DNA of 49,584 bases, taken from NCBI RefSeq assembly GCF_023701485.1, contig NZ_JAMQBK010000061.1, positions 1-49,584 on the forward strand, read 5' to 3'. Shown here piece by piece: positions 1 through 8,807 of this stretch. Position 1 is the first letter of the stretch, and each line of letters starts with the position of its first letter. Below the pieces are notes generated by a model. The model was given only the letters and a program-made list of their open reading frames with translations. It was not told where the DNA came from and made no database searches. The translations under genes and the position numbers were made by a program. This stretch comes from Aporhodopirellula aestuarii (GTDB lineage Bacteria > Planctomycetota > Planctomycetia > Pirellulales > Pirellulaceae).

Positions 1-47
1 CCAAGGTCACGAGCAATAGGACGATCATGCCGCCATCGATAACATGA

Positions 48-242
48 CTAAGCAGGTATGCAGGAATCATCTGGCGAAACTGCCGCGAACTGTAGGCCGG
101 ACCGAGGCTTTGCGAGTTCCGGCATTCACTTGCTCAGTCGTGCCGGAACTGCGTCGCTTGGGCTCCTTGGTCCGACCTACGCCGAACCGTTCACGATCAG
201 CGGAATTGTCGTTATACCGAATCACTTCTATCTACATGCTTA
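48..242. repeat. MITE-like fold-back element, copy 1
   Basis: A 195-bp non-coding element. It begins TAAGCAGGTA and ends TACATGCTTA, inverted repeats with one mismatch, both bounded by TA. Its core is a long imperfect cruciform: GTAGGCCGGACC pairs with a near-complementary arm, and inside it AGTTCCGGCA pairs with TGCCGGAACT. A second, interrupted copy in the same orientation lies at 49231-49527. There is no transposase; the TA ends suggest mobilisation by an IS630/Tc1-type enzyme in trans (inference). It abuts the signal-peptide gene at 255 and may carry that gene's promoter or act as a terminator. Confidence 0.8.
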
Positions 243-254
243 GGAGTCACGCAA

Positions 255-866
255 ATGAATTTGCAGTTTCGATTTGGGCTTGGATGCGTGTTGATTGTGG
301 TTGCCGTGTACTTCTGTGCCGATGTGTTTGCGCAGAAAGAGACTGGTGACAACTCAACCTTGGCGGATCGTGTCAATGCTTTAGAAAAGGAAGTGGCGAA
401 GCTTCATCGCGAGGTCCAGGACCTGCACTTGTCGGACAAGCTGACAGGACACTGGGGCGAGCGTACCTGGATGCGAAACGGCGAATATGTTGACCAATCT
501 GAAGCTGCTCTGGGGATTGGCTTTGGAGGTCCGGTCGAATGGCGACTTGCATCTGACGTGAACTCTCAAAGATGGCTGCTTTGTGCTGAACCAGAAACGA
601 CCAACTTTGGCAGGTTTACCGTGGACACATCGAAGACGCCTGCATGGATCGATTTTCAATTAGCAATGAATGGACGCACCGTAACCATTCGCGGCATCGT
701 GGAGCACTCTTACGGGAAGGCACGCATTGCGATTCCCACTGATTTGTTTGATGGCGATAAGTTTAAGAATCCCGCCCGCCCCACCTCGTTTGATTCGACA
801 GCTAAAAATGGCTATTCGGTATACTCGTTCCAGCGTCCGACTTTTGACCGCACCGGTGTGTTTTGA
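255..866 (+). CDS. Secreted TIGR03067-like protein
   Basis: A 203-residue protein of unknown function. Residues 1-26 form a signal peptide (hydrophobic stretch from LGCVLIVVAVYF, cleavage likely after VFA). Residues 35-60 are a short charged heptad-like segment (LADRVNALEKEVAKLHREV) suggesting a coiled coil. The rest resembles the planctomycete TIGR03067 domain: L-x-G-x-W near residue 65, then a DTSKTPAWIDF stretch, a GRTVTIRGI strand and ARPTSFDS near the C-terminus. The ATG at 255 gives an intact signal peptide. It stands just downstream of the MITE-like element. The domain call is by eye; the biochemical role of the family is not known to me. Confidence 0.7.
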   Translation: MNLQFRFGLGCVLIVVAVYFCADVFAQKETGDNSTLADRVNALEKEVAKLHREVQDLHLSDKLTGHWGERTWMRNGEYVDQSEAALGIGFGGPVEWRLASDVNSQRWLLCAEPETTNFGRFTVDTSKTPAWIDFQLAMNGRTVTIRGIVEHSYGKARIAIPTDLFDGDKFKNPARPTSFDSTAKNGYSVYSFQRPTFDRTGVF

Positions 867-1090
867 ACAAGGCAGAGCAAGCTACCGATGAAAGTTTGGC
901 ATGGCAGCGTGATTTGAAAAATCTAGCCGGTATTCATGCCCTTCGTTCAAAAAGCACGTGCTTACCGTGCGAAGTTCGTTTGAACCATCGAAGCGGCGGT
1001 GTCGGCGTTTCTCAAATTCAAGTTAAAAGTCAACTCACGCCGCATTGTGATGCGCGTGTGATAGCAATCTGACGTACGAGCACAGTTCTA

Positions 1091-1657
1091 TTGAACGAAA
1101 GAAGCACAATCCGCAAAAAACACTACCTGGCACTGAGTGTTGGTGCGGCACTCGTGTTGATTGGTGTCATCGTCCATTACCAATCACGCAGATTCCGAAT
1201 CGATGCCATGATTTGCGAGGTCGGCTGTTTTGTCGATGATGGAATGGTTGTGTTTCAATTGCCGCTTTGCCGTCATGCAGCCACTGAACCGTTCGTGAGC
1301 ACGTTGGTGATTTCACACCGCGAGATTCCGAACGGAGATTGGATTCCATTTTTCGGTCAGACAGCACATGGGCACGCCATTTCGCCGATCCGAGGATGGC
1401 TCGATGCGCCCGCTGGCATTCCGTCAGTCATCCACCAGATTGGAGACTTCGGATACTGGCCACAGGATGGTGAATACAATAAGCAACGGCCTGGGAAATC
1501 GGTGTGGATATTCATGCCAATCTGGGCGGTGACAGTCGTCGGCTGCGGCGTCGTTATTCCAATTGTGTACGCGCCGTTTCGTTGGTCAGTCCGTGCGATG
1601 GGTTTGGTCACCGTCGTGTTTGCGTTGCTCTTTTACGTGGTCACGTTAAAAGGTTGA
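1091..1657 (+). CDS. Hypothetical membrane protein
   Basis: 188 residues, not recognised. An N-terminal hydrophobic helix (about residues 12-29) preceded by RKKH indicates a signal anchor, and two further hydrophobic helices lie near residues 138-158 and 165-186, separated by the short basic loop PFRWSVR. The central part (about 35-130) contains three Cys and would be extracytoplasmic. The start is TTG, since no ATG precedes the first helix. It ends 4 nt before the next gene, so the two are probably co-transcribed. Confidence 0.55.
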   Translation: MNERSTIRKKHYLALSVGAALVLIGVIVHYQSRRFRIDAMICEVGCFVDDGMVVFQLPLCRHAATEPFVSTLVISHREIPNGDWIPFFGQTAHGHAISPIRGWLDAPAGIPSVIHQIGDFGYWPQDGEYNKQRPGKSVWIFMPIWAVTVVGCGVVIPIVYAPFRWSVRAMGLVTVVFALLFYVVTLKG

Positions 1658-1661
1658 GGAA

Positions 1662-2261
1662 ATGCCAAAACCAAGAGATCAAACGAAGCCAGATCGCAAG
1701 GATCCCGAGTGGGGCTTCCAAACTCGCGGCCCGCTGATCGCTACGGTTAGCCGACTCGCAACCATACGCGTCTTGTCGATCATTATTTTGTTTCTCGTGG
1801 CTGGCTGTGCGGTCGAGAAACCGACGCATACGCTGACGCCGCTAGGAGCGACCCTGCCCGACGAGGCTCTTGACGCACTTCGTCATGGGAGCGAGTTCAC
1901 GCTCTACTCTCTCGACCCTGCTCTGATCGATCCGGCTCCCAATTCCGGTAGATTTCATAACTATCGCGTCCTCGGTACGACGGACCCTGCGGATCCAGAT
2001 CGCCAAAGCCTCGTCGATGCACTCGCACGCGGTGTCGCTGAAAGCGTTGGAGCGATCGCGGCATGCTTCGACCCGAGACATGGCATCCGTGTCGTTCACG
2101 ATCAAAAACAACATGATTTCGTAATCTGCTTCGACTGCCTCCAAATTCACTGGTACGTTGACGGCGATGGCCGGCGATCGGTACTTACCTCCGAATCACC
2201 CGTTGCAGTCTTCAACGCCGTTTTGTCGCGGGCATCCGTTCCTCTGCCTGATCCTCCCTAG
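1662..2261 (+). CDS. Putative lipoprotein, function unknown
   Basis: 199 residues. A long basic N-terminal region is followed by a hydrophobic segment ending in the lipobox LVAGC at about residues 45-49, so the mature protein would be lipid-anchored. The body contains the phrase CFDPRHGIRV and a nearby FVICFDC segment, with two extra Cys, a pattern I associate with conserved planctomycete hypotheticals. The ATG is preceded by GAGGA, a good Shine-Dalgarno for this genome, which supports the start. It is 4 nt downstream of the membrane protein gene at 1091. Confidence 0.6.
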   Translation: MPKPRDQTKPDRKDPEWGFQTRGPLIATVSRLATIRVLSIIILFLVAGCAVEKPTHTLTPLGATLPDEALDALRHGSEFTLYSLDPALIDPAPNSGRFHNYRVLGTTDPADPDRQSLVDALARGVAESVGAIAACFDPRHGIRVVHDQKQHDFVICFDCLQIHWYVDGDGRRSVLTSESPVAVFNAVLSRASVPLPDPP

Positions 2262-2320
2262 CACAATGTTTACTATCCCGTGCGCCGGAGGACGGCTCAC
2301 GCGGTGTTTGGATGTGGTAA

Positions 2321-3073
2321 ATGAGTCAATCGTCCGTAGTGAAAGCTTCCGTCATGCAACAACACATCCGTTTGCGATATCCGAAATCGATGCTCCTTTG
2401 TGTCGTCCTCGCGGGGGTGGTGTGTGGCTGCTCTCAGCGACACGCGGAAGTCGACGCGGTTTCAGAAACTGCTCCCAGTCCTGCTGTCCTGCAAGAGATG
2501 CACGACCTGCTTTCTGAACGCACGCGAGCAACGCTCAAACGACGATATTTTGCGCAATTCACCGACGACGATTCCTCTGCGAAGAAGTCAGAGGCATCGG
2601 ATGAGCTGAAACAGATCGAGTTCCGACTCGCTGAAATTGCGACGCGGTTGGAGACGATTCACCGCAACGAACTCGGTCCTTTTGAACGAGTCGCCGAAGG
2701 TGCAGGCCTTGAATGCCACGAGGAACCGCTTTACGGCGAGTCGTCTTACGGAATTATTTTGTATGCGGTTGCAACCGGGGACATTTCGGCGGGCGAGTTG
2801 CTTCTATTTCATGCAGAGGGCGTGTATCGAACGACGGGATCCTTTCAGCCTCTCACCACCGATGGCCAGGGGTTTTACTTTCATCCCAACGCAAACATCC
2901 CGAAGGGAGAACGATTCGTCGTCGCGTGCATTCAAGACGCGCCCGACGAAATTGAGAACGTGAAGAACGGCTTCATGCCCGACTCTGACCGTGCCCGCGA
3001 TCCGCGACATGCTTACCAAACTCGGGTATTTGGCAGCGATGGCGAACCCATTCCACCGCCACGATCAACGTGA
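2321..3073 (+). CDS. Putative lipoprotein, function unknown
   Basis: 250 residues. An N-terminal hydrophobic stretch (SMLLCVVLAGVVCGC) ends in a probable lipobox VCGC. A charged helical region (about residues 60-125, rich in E, K and R) is followed by a mixed domain containing GESSYGIILYAVATGD. A second in-frame ATG (residue 12, at 2354) would give a more typical lipoprotein signal and may be the true start. No family recognised. The 292 nt after it, up to the convergent gene at 3366, shows no convincing gene or terminator. Confidence 0.6.
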   Translation: MSQSSVVKASVMQQHIRLRYPKSMLLCVVLAGVVCGCSQRHAEVDAVSETAPSPAVLQEMHDLLSERTRATLKRRYFAQFTDDDSSAKKSEASDELKQIEFRLAEIATRLETIHRNELGPFERVAEGAGLECHEEPLYGESSYGIILYAVATGDISAGELLLFHAEGVYRTTGSFQPLTTDGQGFYFHPNANIPKGERFVVACIQDAPDEIENVKNGFMPDSDRARDPRHAYQTRVFGSDGEPIPPPRST

Positions 3074-3365
3074 ATTGAAATTGACTGCAATGGCCCAAAA
3101 GGTTCGGTCTCGCGGAGTGACTTGAGGGACGTCGCTGATGATCAAGCTCATTGTTCAAGGCGTCCGGTGGTCAGCGTGTGCACGTCGCTCGAACTAAGAA
3201 CTGCGCATGGTGCCGAAGTCGAGTCAAAGGAAGAAGGCTCGGCGGTCGTCGCCATATGGGATTCCAGCCGTTCCCTAGTTGAGTCTTGCGTAGCCAGGAT
3301 TTGACGACCACGAAGGCAGGGGGCCACGATCTTTCACGTCGTGTGATTGGATACGCGATCAAGGT

Positions 3366-4763
3366 TCAATCGGTCATCAAGCAGTGGCGGTTGGCCATGC
3401 TGATGCCGCTGACGATAGCCCCGACGATACCGACAAAGCCTTGGTCGGTGCCACATAGGAATAGATTCGGCAGGTGAGTGCAGCCGTCGAGCTGTTTGTC
3501 AGGGGCACCGTAAACGGCGCCGTTGTCATGGAACGTGAACCGACGAATCGTCTTGGGGGTGAACACGTCCGTGGCGACGACGTTGGATCGGAAGTCGGGC
3601 ATGAACCGAACCGCCGACGCGACCGCCGCATCGTACTGAGTCACTTTCTCGGCCAAATATTTCGCTTCGGGCAGCTCGCACCACAGGTCGTGATTGGCGA
3701 GTGTGGTGATTCGCACGACGCCGTCGGGCAGGACGCCTTCGTCGGAGTCATAGATGTAGTTGTTCGGGCTGCAGATCACGCCGGTACGAGCGTCGCAGAG
3801 GCTATCGTCGGGGCGACGCCAGTGGAACTTTTCCGAGTCGTTGTAGAAGACGATCGTGCGATCAAAGCCGAGATCTTTTGGGTCGCGATCGAGAATGCTG
3901 ATCGACTCGATGAACGACAGTTGTCCGGCGCGGGCGACTTCCGGCGTTGTGATGTCGTCGCACATCCGCATGGTTTCGATATTGCCGGCTGACGAAAGGA
4001 TCCGTTTGCCTTCGATTTCGGTTCCGTCATCGAGTACGACACCGACCGCCTTGCCGTTCTCGACGTGGATTCGCGAGACGCCGTGACGCAGTTTGAGTTC
4101 GCCGCCAAGTCCTCGGAATTTTCGCACGAGGTTTTTGAGGATCACTCGCACGCCTTTGTAAGGGCGGCCAAAACCTTCGAGATAGCAGGCCCGAAACATG
4201 ATGCAGAACTGACCGAAGTCCATGTCGTCTTGGCGTGCGTTGCCGTACCACATCAAGGGGCACAGCAGCATCTCGATCAGCAACGGTTCGGTGAGGTGCT
4301 CGGCGAGCACTTCGCGAGCGCTCCGCATGAACTCGGGAGATCCGCCGTCCATGTCGGAGTAATCCAAGAGCGAACCGCAGAGGGCACGGAACCCGTCGAT
4401 CTGATCCGGGAACCGGGACGCGATTTCGCTTTCGAGCATCTCGATATCATTGTTGAAATCGAGAGACACGCCGGGGAATCGGATCGATGATCCGATTTGT
4501 TCGGCGAGTTTGAAGTCTTCCCAGCCGAATCGGAGTTGGCGGATCAGTTTGGCGAGCGGACCCCGTTTGTCGCCCTTGCGGGCGAAGTTGGTCATCGCAT
4601 GCAGACCGACGTCATAGTCACGACCGCCCATTCGGTAGAACGAGTTCAGCCCGCCGATGGTGTAATGTCGTTCGAGAATGCAAACGCGTTGATCGAAGTG
4701 GGCCAACCGAATTCCGGCCGCCAGCCCACTCATCCCCGCGCCAATGATGATCGTGTCGTACAT
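3366..4763 (-). CDS. CrtI/phytoene-desaturase-like FAD oxidoreductase
   Basis: 465 residues. The N-terminus carries the Rossmann FAD-binding motif GAGMSG (residues 8-13), the ribose-binding acidic residue in LERH (Glu31) and the following GG pair, as in the phytoene desaturase/amine oxidase superfamily. The C-terminus has the second FAD contact region LPNLFLCGTDQGFVGIVGA. The length fits CrtI/CrtN-like enzymes, which remove hydrogen from or isomerise long polyene or acyl chains. It lies downstream of the ACP and ketoacyl synthase genes on the same strand, so an acyl chain is a more likely substrate than a carotenoid (no phytoene synthase is seen). The start is ATG. The paralogue at 6980-8425 is divergent in sequence. 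Confidence 0.85.
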   Translation of the reverse strand: MYDTIIIGAGMSGLAAGIRLAHFDQRVCILERHYTIGGLNSFYRMGGRDYDVGLHAMTNFARKGDKRGPLAKLIRQLRFGWEDFKLAEQIGSSIRFPGVSLDFNNDIEMLESEIASRFPDQIDGFRALCGSLLDYSDMDGGSPEFMRSAREVLAEHLTEPLLIEMLLCPLMWYGNARQDDMDFGQFCIMFRACYLEGFGRPYKGVRVILKNLVRKFRGLGGELKLRHGVSRIHVENGKAVGVVLDDGTEIEGKRILSSAGNIETMRMCDDITTPEVARAGQLSFIESISILDRDPKDLGFDRTIVFYNDSEKFHWRRPDDSLCDARTGVICSPNNYIYDSDEGVLPDGVVRITTLANHDLWCELPEAKYLAEKVTQYDAAVASAVRFMPDFRSNVVATDVFTPKTIRRFTFHDNGAVYGAPDKQLDGCTHLPNLFLCGTDQGFVGIVGAIVSGISMANRHCLMTD

Positions 4764-4783
4764 CAGGAATAGAGGTAAAAGGA

Positions 4784-4875
4784 TACAGGCGACAGGTTAC
4801 AGGACGCGTTCAGCGGCTGTGATTTCCGCAGCTGGGATTTCTGTGGCTGTGGTTTCGACAGCTGTGTTATCAGGA
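4784..4875. repeat. Short tandem repeats (7 bp x3 and 15 bp x4)
   Basis: Between the CrtI-like gene start and the ACP stop. Positions 4784-4804 hold three 7-bp units (TACAGGC, GACAGGT, TACAGGA). Positions 4816-4875 hold four degenerate 15-bp units each beginning GCTGKG and spaced exactly 15 bp (4816, 4831, 4846, 4861). No gene explains them. They lie in the untranslated leader of the downstream CrtI-like gene if the cassette is one transcript. Confidence 0.7.
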
Positions 4876-4932
4876 GTTCGCCCGAACTGCCAACCACGGC
4901 AGCCTGTGCCCGGCGACCGAGGACCCTCTTGC

Positions 4933-5184
4933 TCAGATATCCTTCATCTTGGGTTCGAGGTAGGTCACCGTCGAATGCATGCTGGCTAGGTTGCCGTAGT
5001 CTTCCTCAGGAATCTGAACCCGGTGGCGTTTGCGAAGTTCCATCACGATGTCGAGGAAATCCATCGAATCGAGTTCGAGTTGGTCTCGAAAAGGTTTTTG
5101 GTCATCGAGGCCATCGAGATCTTCATCGGGTGAGATGTCTTCGAGGATATCGATGATTTCGTCGCGAATTTCAGCGGGGGTCAT
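4933..5184 (-). CDS. Acyl carrier protein
   Basis: 83 residues, the normal length for a discrete ACP. The phosphopantetheine attachment motif is LDSMDFLD with Ser40, preceded by an acidic helix typical of ACPs (DILEDISPDEDLDGLDD). The start is the ATG at 5184; a longer open frame exists upstream but it only shadows the ketoacyl synthase. It is 166 nt downstream of the ketoacyl synthase and upstream of the CrtI-like gene, so it probably carries the growing or modified acyl chain for this cassette instead of serving bulk fatty-acid synthesis. The sequence differs from the usual housekeeping ACP motif DSLDxVE, consistent with a specialised role (inference). Confidence 0.85.
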   Translation of the reverse strand: MTPAEIRDEIIDILEDISPDEDLDGLDDQKPFRDQLELDSMDFLDIVMELRKRHRVQIPEEDYGNLASMHSTVTYLEPKMKDI

Positions 5185-5350
5185 GGACGCGGGTGGGAGT
5201 GAGGAAAAAAAAGGATCTGGAGGACAAGGAAAATCAAAACAGCATGCCGCGAGGTCAAATTGCCGTTGTTTTCGCAGGGCAATAGTCTCGGCGGCAAAAG
5301 CGAAACGCACAAGGCCCGAGTCGAACACATGCGGATCTCGGCGGCGGACG

Positions 5351-6670
5351 TTAAATCCGACCGATGATAACGACCGAGTTGATGCCCAGCATTCCAAACG
5401 AGTTGTTGAGAATGTAATTGACGCGGGGACGTTCTTCGGGCTCGTTGAGGACCAGGCCTGGCAGGCTGCAATCTGGGTCGAGTTCATCGACGTTGATCGT
5501 CGGGTGCACGACGCTGTCGCGGAACGCGGAGAGGTTGCCCGCCAATTCGAGAGCCCCGGCGGCGCCCATGGCGTGACCGATGTAGCTCTTGGTGTTGTTG
5601 AACCGGATGTTCTTGCATTCTCCGAAGATATCGCGAAGGGCTTTGCATTCCTGGAAGTCGCCACTCATCGTGCCGGTCGCGTGAGTGCTCAGGATGTCGA
5701 TTTGGTCTGGTGCCAGCCCCGCTTTCTTGAGCGCCAACTGAACGCACTGGGCCTGCCGTTCGGGGTTGGGCAGGACGAAGTCGGTCGCGTCGGTGTTCAT
5801 CGCGTAGCCGACGAGTTCGCCGTAGATTTCGGCACCCCGTGCTTTGGCGTCACTTAATCGCTCGAGGGTGTACAAACACCCACCTTCGGCGACCACGATG
5901 CCGTTGCGTTTTTTATCAAACGGTCGGGAGGCGGCGGTCGGGTCGGCGTGGGTCGCCAGAGCGTTTTGGCTGTTAAAGCTCGCAAAAATGCCAAACGTGT
6001 GAATGCTTTCGCTGGTTCCGCCCGCAATCGCGAGGTCACATTCGCCCAGGCGCAGCATTTGGGCGCCTTGGATGATGCCTGCGTTGCCCGCCGCACAAGC
6101 CGCGCCGATGGTGTAGTGGGGACCGGTGATGTTGAGGTTGAGGGCGATCTCGCCGGCCGGGTTGTTCGCCACCGTCCGCGGGTTGTGATGGTGGGACCAG
6201 CAACTCGTGTCGTAATCGAATCCCTTGATCACGAAGATCTCGTTTTCGGTTTCGACGTTGCCATGTTCGGTGACGCCGACGTAGATGCCGACTCGCGATT
6301 TGTCGACGTTTTCCCAGTCTAACCCCGAATGGGCGATCGCTTCGTTTGCAGTGTAGACGCCGATACTGCCCGCTCGGGTGCCCCGCCGGATGTCTTTTTT
6401 GGACTGGTATTTCTTGTCATCAAAATCGCAAATGCCCGCGAGCGTTTCACCGAAATATCGAATTTCGTACGGCTGGACACCGCTGCGTTTCTCCAACAAT
6501 GCCTGTCGGAACGACTGCCAGTCGTTCCCGTTGGGAGCCGTCAGACCGATGCCCGTGATGACAATCCGCTGTTCGTCAGGAAGCTTCGATGCCAAATTGG
6601 GTGCGATCACGTCAGAATTTACCGAAAGTGAAGATGAATTGAGCCCCAAAACGTAGCGTTTGACGGGCAA
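5351..6670 (-). CDS. Beta-ketoacyl-ACP synthase, FabF-like
   Basis: 439 residues, a condensing enzyme of the thiolase fold that elongates acyl-ACP with malonyl-ACP. The active-site Cys192 sits in GAACAAGNAG, the first His330 in STHATGT, and Lys361 with His366 in NNTKSYIGHAMGAAG, giving the complete Cys-His-His set. The C-terminal NSFGMLGINS motif is also present. The annotated start is TTG; the FabF-like core begins only at RIVITGIG (residue 35), so a downstream GTG at about 6610 is a possible alternative. It is divergent from the CrtI-like gene at 6980 and upstream of the ACP. It is one subunit; no chain-length-factor partner is visible. Confidence 0.88.
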   Translation of the reverse strand: MPVKRYVLGLNSSSLSVNSDVIAPNLASKLPDEQRIVITGIGLTAPNGNDWQSFRQALLEKRSGVQPYEIRYFGETLAGICDFDDKKYQSKKDIRRGTRAGSIGVYTANEAIAHSGLDWENVDKSRVGIYVGVTEHGNVETENEIFVIKGFDYDTSCWSHHHNPRTVANNPAGEIALNLNITGPHYTIGAACAAGNAGIIQGAQMLRLGECDLAIAGGTSESIHTFGIFASFNSQNALATHADPTAASRPFDKKRNGIVVAEGGCLYTLERLSDAKARGAEIYGELVGYAMNTDATDFVLPNPERQAQCVQLALKKAGLAPDQIDILSTHATGTMSGDFQECKALRDIFGECKNIRFNNTKSYIGHAMGAAGALELAGNLSAFRDSVVHPTINVDELDPDCSLPGLVLNEPEERPRVNYILNNSFGMLGINSVVIIGRI

Positions 6671-6979
6671 ATACTCAACGCCCCGGATTGCGACTTCGCG
6701 TGAATCCGGCGTCTCTTTTCGTCCATCCCCGCGACGCTGAACGAAAAATCCCTACACTGTGAAGGTCGTTGGAAATGGCGTGGCGGTTGTGATTGAGCGG
6801 GCCCCGTGCCGACGGCTGCCGAACTTGGATGACCACCGGACCACACCCCGCGGGAACGCCTCACAGCCGCCTCACTACCGCAATTTCCGTACCCACCTCA
6901 GCGTGACGGATCCGGGTTTGGACGCCATTACCGAACGCTCACTTCCCCCTGTTTCAACCCCGATCGACTCAGCAAAGAC
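6671..6979. other. Divergent intergenic region of the lipid cassette
   Basis: 309 bp between the minus-strand ketoacyl synthase and the plus-strand CrtI-like gene, so it should contain promoters for both. I see no strong sigma70 consensus, palindrome or repeat, and no credible short gene. Confidence 0.5.
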
Positions 6980-8425
6980 ATGGCCAAGGATTTTCTCAAA
7001 GGGATTAAGGATGAATACGACGTCGTCGTGATCGGCAGCGGTTTGGCTGGGATGACTTCGGCGAATATCCTCGGCCGCGCCGGCCACCGTGTTCTGTTGC
7101 TTGAGCAACATTACAAACTCGGCGGATTGGCAACTTGGTTCTTGCGGCCCGGCGGACACACCTTTGACATCTCACTGCACGGGTTCCCGCATGGGATGAT
7201 CAAGTCGTGTCGTCGGTATTGGAGCCGGGATATTGCCGATCGAATCGTGCAGCTGAAAAACATCCGTTTTGACAACCCGCAGTTTTCGCTGACGACGTCG
7301 TTCAATCGAGACGATTTCACCCGGCTGTTGACGAACCAGTTCGGGATCGCGGAGCCGACCGTCAACGAGTTCTTCGACGCCGCTCGCGGGATGAATTTCT
7401 ACGACGACCAATCGACCACCACGCGGCAGTTGTTCGACCGGTTTTTTCCTGGGCGCGACGACGTCGTGCGTTTGTTGATGGAACCGATCACGTACGCGAA
7501 CGGTTCGACGTTGGAAGACCCCGCGATCACTTACGGGATCGTGTTCAGCAATTTCATGAGCAAGGGCGTGTTCATCTATGAGGGCGGCACCGACGACCTC
7601 ATTACACGGATGAAAAAAGAACTGACGGCCAATGGTGTCGACATCCGAATCAATTGCCCGGTCGACGAAATCGAAGTTTCTGAGAACGCCCTGCACGGTC
7701 CTCGCGTGGCCGCCGTGAACGTACGTGGTCGCCGGATCCCATGCCGTGCCGTGGTCAGCAACGCGAACCTGCGGACAACAATTCTGAAAATGATCGGACC
7801 TGAAAAGCTCGATCGTGATTTTGTTGAACAGACCCAAGCGGTGCGTCTGAACAACTCCAGCACGCAGGTCTACATGGCACTCAAACCGGGTGAGGAGATC
7901 GACGAGTCGAGCGGTGATTTGTTCTTCACCAGCACGTCGAAAGAGTTTCGCACCGACCTGTTGCTCAGCCGTGACATCACATCGCGAACGTTCAGTTTCT
8001 ATTACCCGCGAACGCGGCCGACGAAGAAGGAACGATACGCGATTGTCAGCAGCACGAACGCGAATTGGTCCGATTGGGCTGACCTGAATCCCGAAGAATA
8101 CGAGGCCAGCAAACAGGATCTCGTCGAGACCACGATCGATGCCCTGGAAAAATACATTCCTGGTGTGCGTAACAAGATCGATCGAGCCGAAGCGGCCACG
8201 CCGCGAACGTTCCAGCACTACACGCTGCACGAATCCGGTGCGAGCTTTGGAACCAAGTTCGAAGGGCTCGCGGTCAGTCGCGCGTTGTCGCAACAGGTGC
8301 GGGGAATGTATCACGCGGGTAGCGTCGGCATCATCATGAGCGGATGGCTCGGCGCGATTAACTACGGCGTGATCGTGAGCAACGAGGTTGACCAGCTGCT
8401 CGTGAGTGAAACATCGCCGGTATAG
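6980..8425 (+). CDS. CrtI-like FAD-dependent oxidoreductase
   Basis: 481 residues. The FAD-binding motif GSGLAG (residues 19-24), Glu42 in LLLEQHY and the GG pair after it mark the phytoene desaturase superfamily. A second conserved region lies at the C-terminus ([18 protein letters not shown]). It is transcribed divergently from the ACP/ketoacyl synthase/CrtI-like genes and is probably part of the same pathway: two different desaturase-like enzymes acting on an ACP-bound or derived chain. The exact reaction (desaturation, saturation or isomerisation) cannot be read from sequence. The ATG start is supported by the position of the Rossmann motif. It ends just before the palindromic repeat at 8428. 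Confidence 0.85.
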   Translation: MAKDFLKGIKDEYDVVVIGSGLAGMTSANILGRAGHRVLLLEQHYKLGGLATWFLRPGGHTFDISLHGFPHGMIKSCRRYWSRDIADRIVQLKNIRFDNPQFSLTTSFNRDDFTRLLTNQFGIAEPTVNEFFDAARGMNFYDDQSTTTRQLFDRFFPGRDDVVRLLMEPITYANGSTLEDPAITYGIVFSNFMSKGVFIYEGGTDDLITRMKKELTANGVDIRINCPVDEIEVSENALHGPRVAAVNVRGRRIPCRAVVSNANLRTTILKMIGPEKLDRDFVEQTQAVRLNNSSTQVYMALKPGEEIDESSGDLFFTSTSKEFRTDLLLSRDITSRTFSFYYPRTRPTKKERYAIVSSTNANWSDWADLNPEEYEASKQDLVETTIDALEKYIPGVRNKIDRAEAATPRTFQHYTLHESGASFGTKFEGLAVSRALSQQVRGMYHAGSVGIIMSGWLGAINYGVIVSNEVDQLLVSETSPV

Positions 8426-8427
8426 AG

Positions 8428-8805
8428 TCCAGGGGCGTTGCCCCTGTCTATGGTGAATAAAGGCCTTTGGCCTATCATGACCGGCAGACTCTCACGCGAT
8501 CAACAGGCGCCATTCTGTGGCCAACGGCCACATTCACCTTAGCCTGGGGCAACGCCCCAGACGCCGTAGACCAGCAGCCAAAGGTTGGCCAACGGCCATC
8601 TTCACCCGGATCCTCGCAACGCGGAAGGATAAACATGGCCGTTGGCCAATCCGTTTGTGCGCCCTTGGGATCCAGGGGCGTTGCCCCTGTCTACGGTGAA
8701 CATAGGCCTTTGGCCTATCATTGACCGGCCGGCTCTCACACGATCAACAGGCGTCATTCTGTGGCCAACGGCCACAATCACCTTAGCCTGGGGCAACGCC
8801 CAGAC
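8428..8805. repeat. Palindrome-rich repeat, two direct copies
   Basis: Two direct copies of about 135 bp (8428-8562 and 8671-8805), 243 bp apart. Each contains four near-perfect short palindromes with 3-nt loops: AGGGGC-GTT-GCCCCT, AGGCC-TTT-GGCCT, GTGGCC-AAC-GGCCAC and CTGGGGC-AAC-GCCCCAG (shortened by one C in copy 2). Palindromes 1 and 4, and 2 and 3, are also related to each other. The spacer holds two more GGCCAACGGCC-type units. The repeat fills the whole gap between two convergent genes, so it could act as a bidirectional terminator or RNA-stability element (inference). Confidence 0.8.
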
Positions 8806-8807
8806 AC

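Noticed and set aside
1..28. Possible start of a minus-strand gene running off the left edge (hydrophobic codons after an ATG at 28)
   Set aside because: Only nine codons are visible, too few to support a gene.
863..1072. 69-codon open frame starting at TTG, overlapping the preceding stop
   Set aside because: No Shine-Dalgarno, no recognisable composition or domain, atypical of its neighbours; the overlap is probably chance.
7172..8314. 380-codon minus-strand open frame
   Set aside because: Antisense to the CrtI-like gene whose FAD motifs are clear; Arg/His/Val-rich shadow translation.
8428..8805. CRISPR array
   Set aside because: Repeats are palindromic elements of varied sequence without regular spacers, and no cas genes are present.
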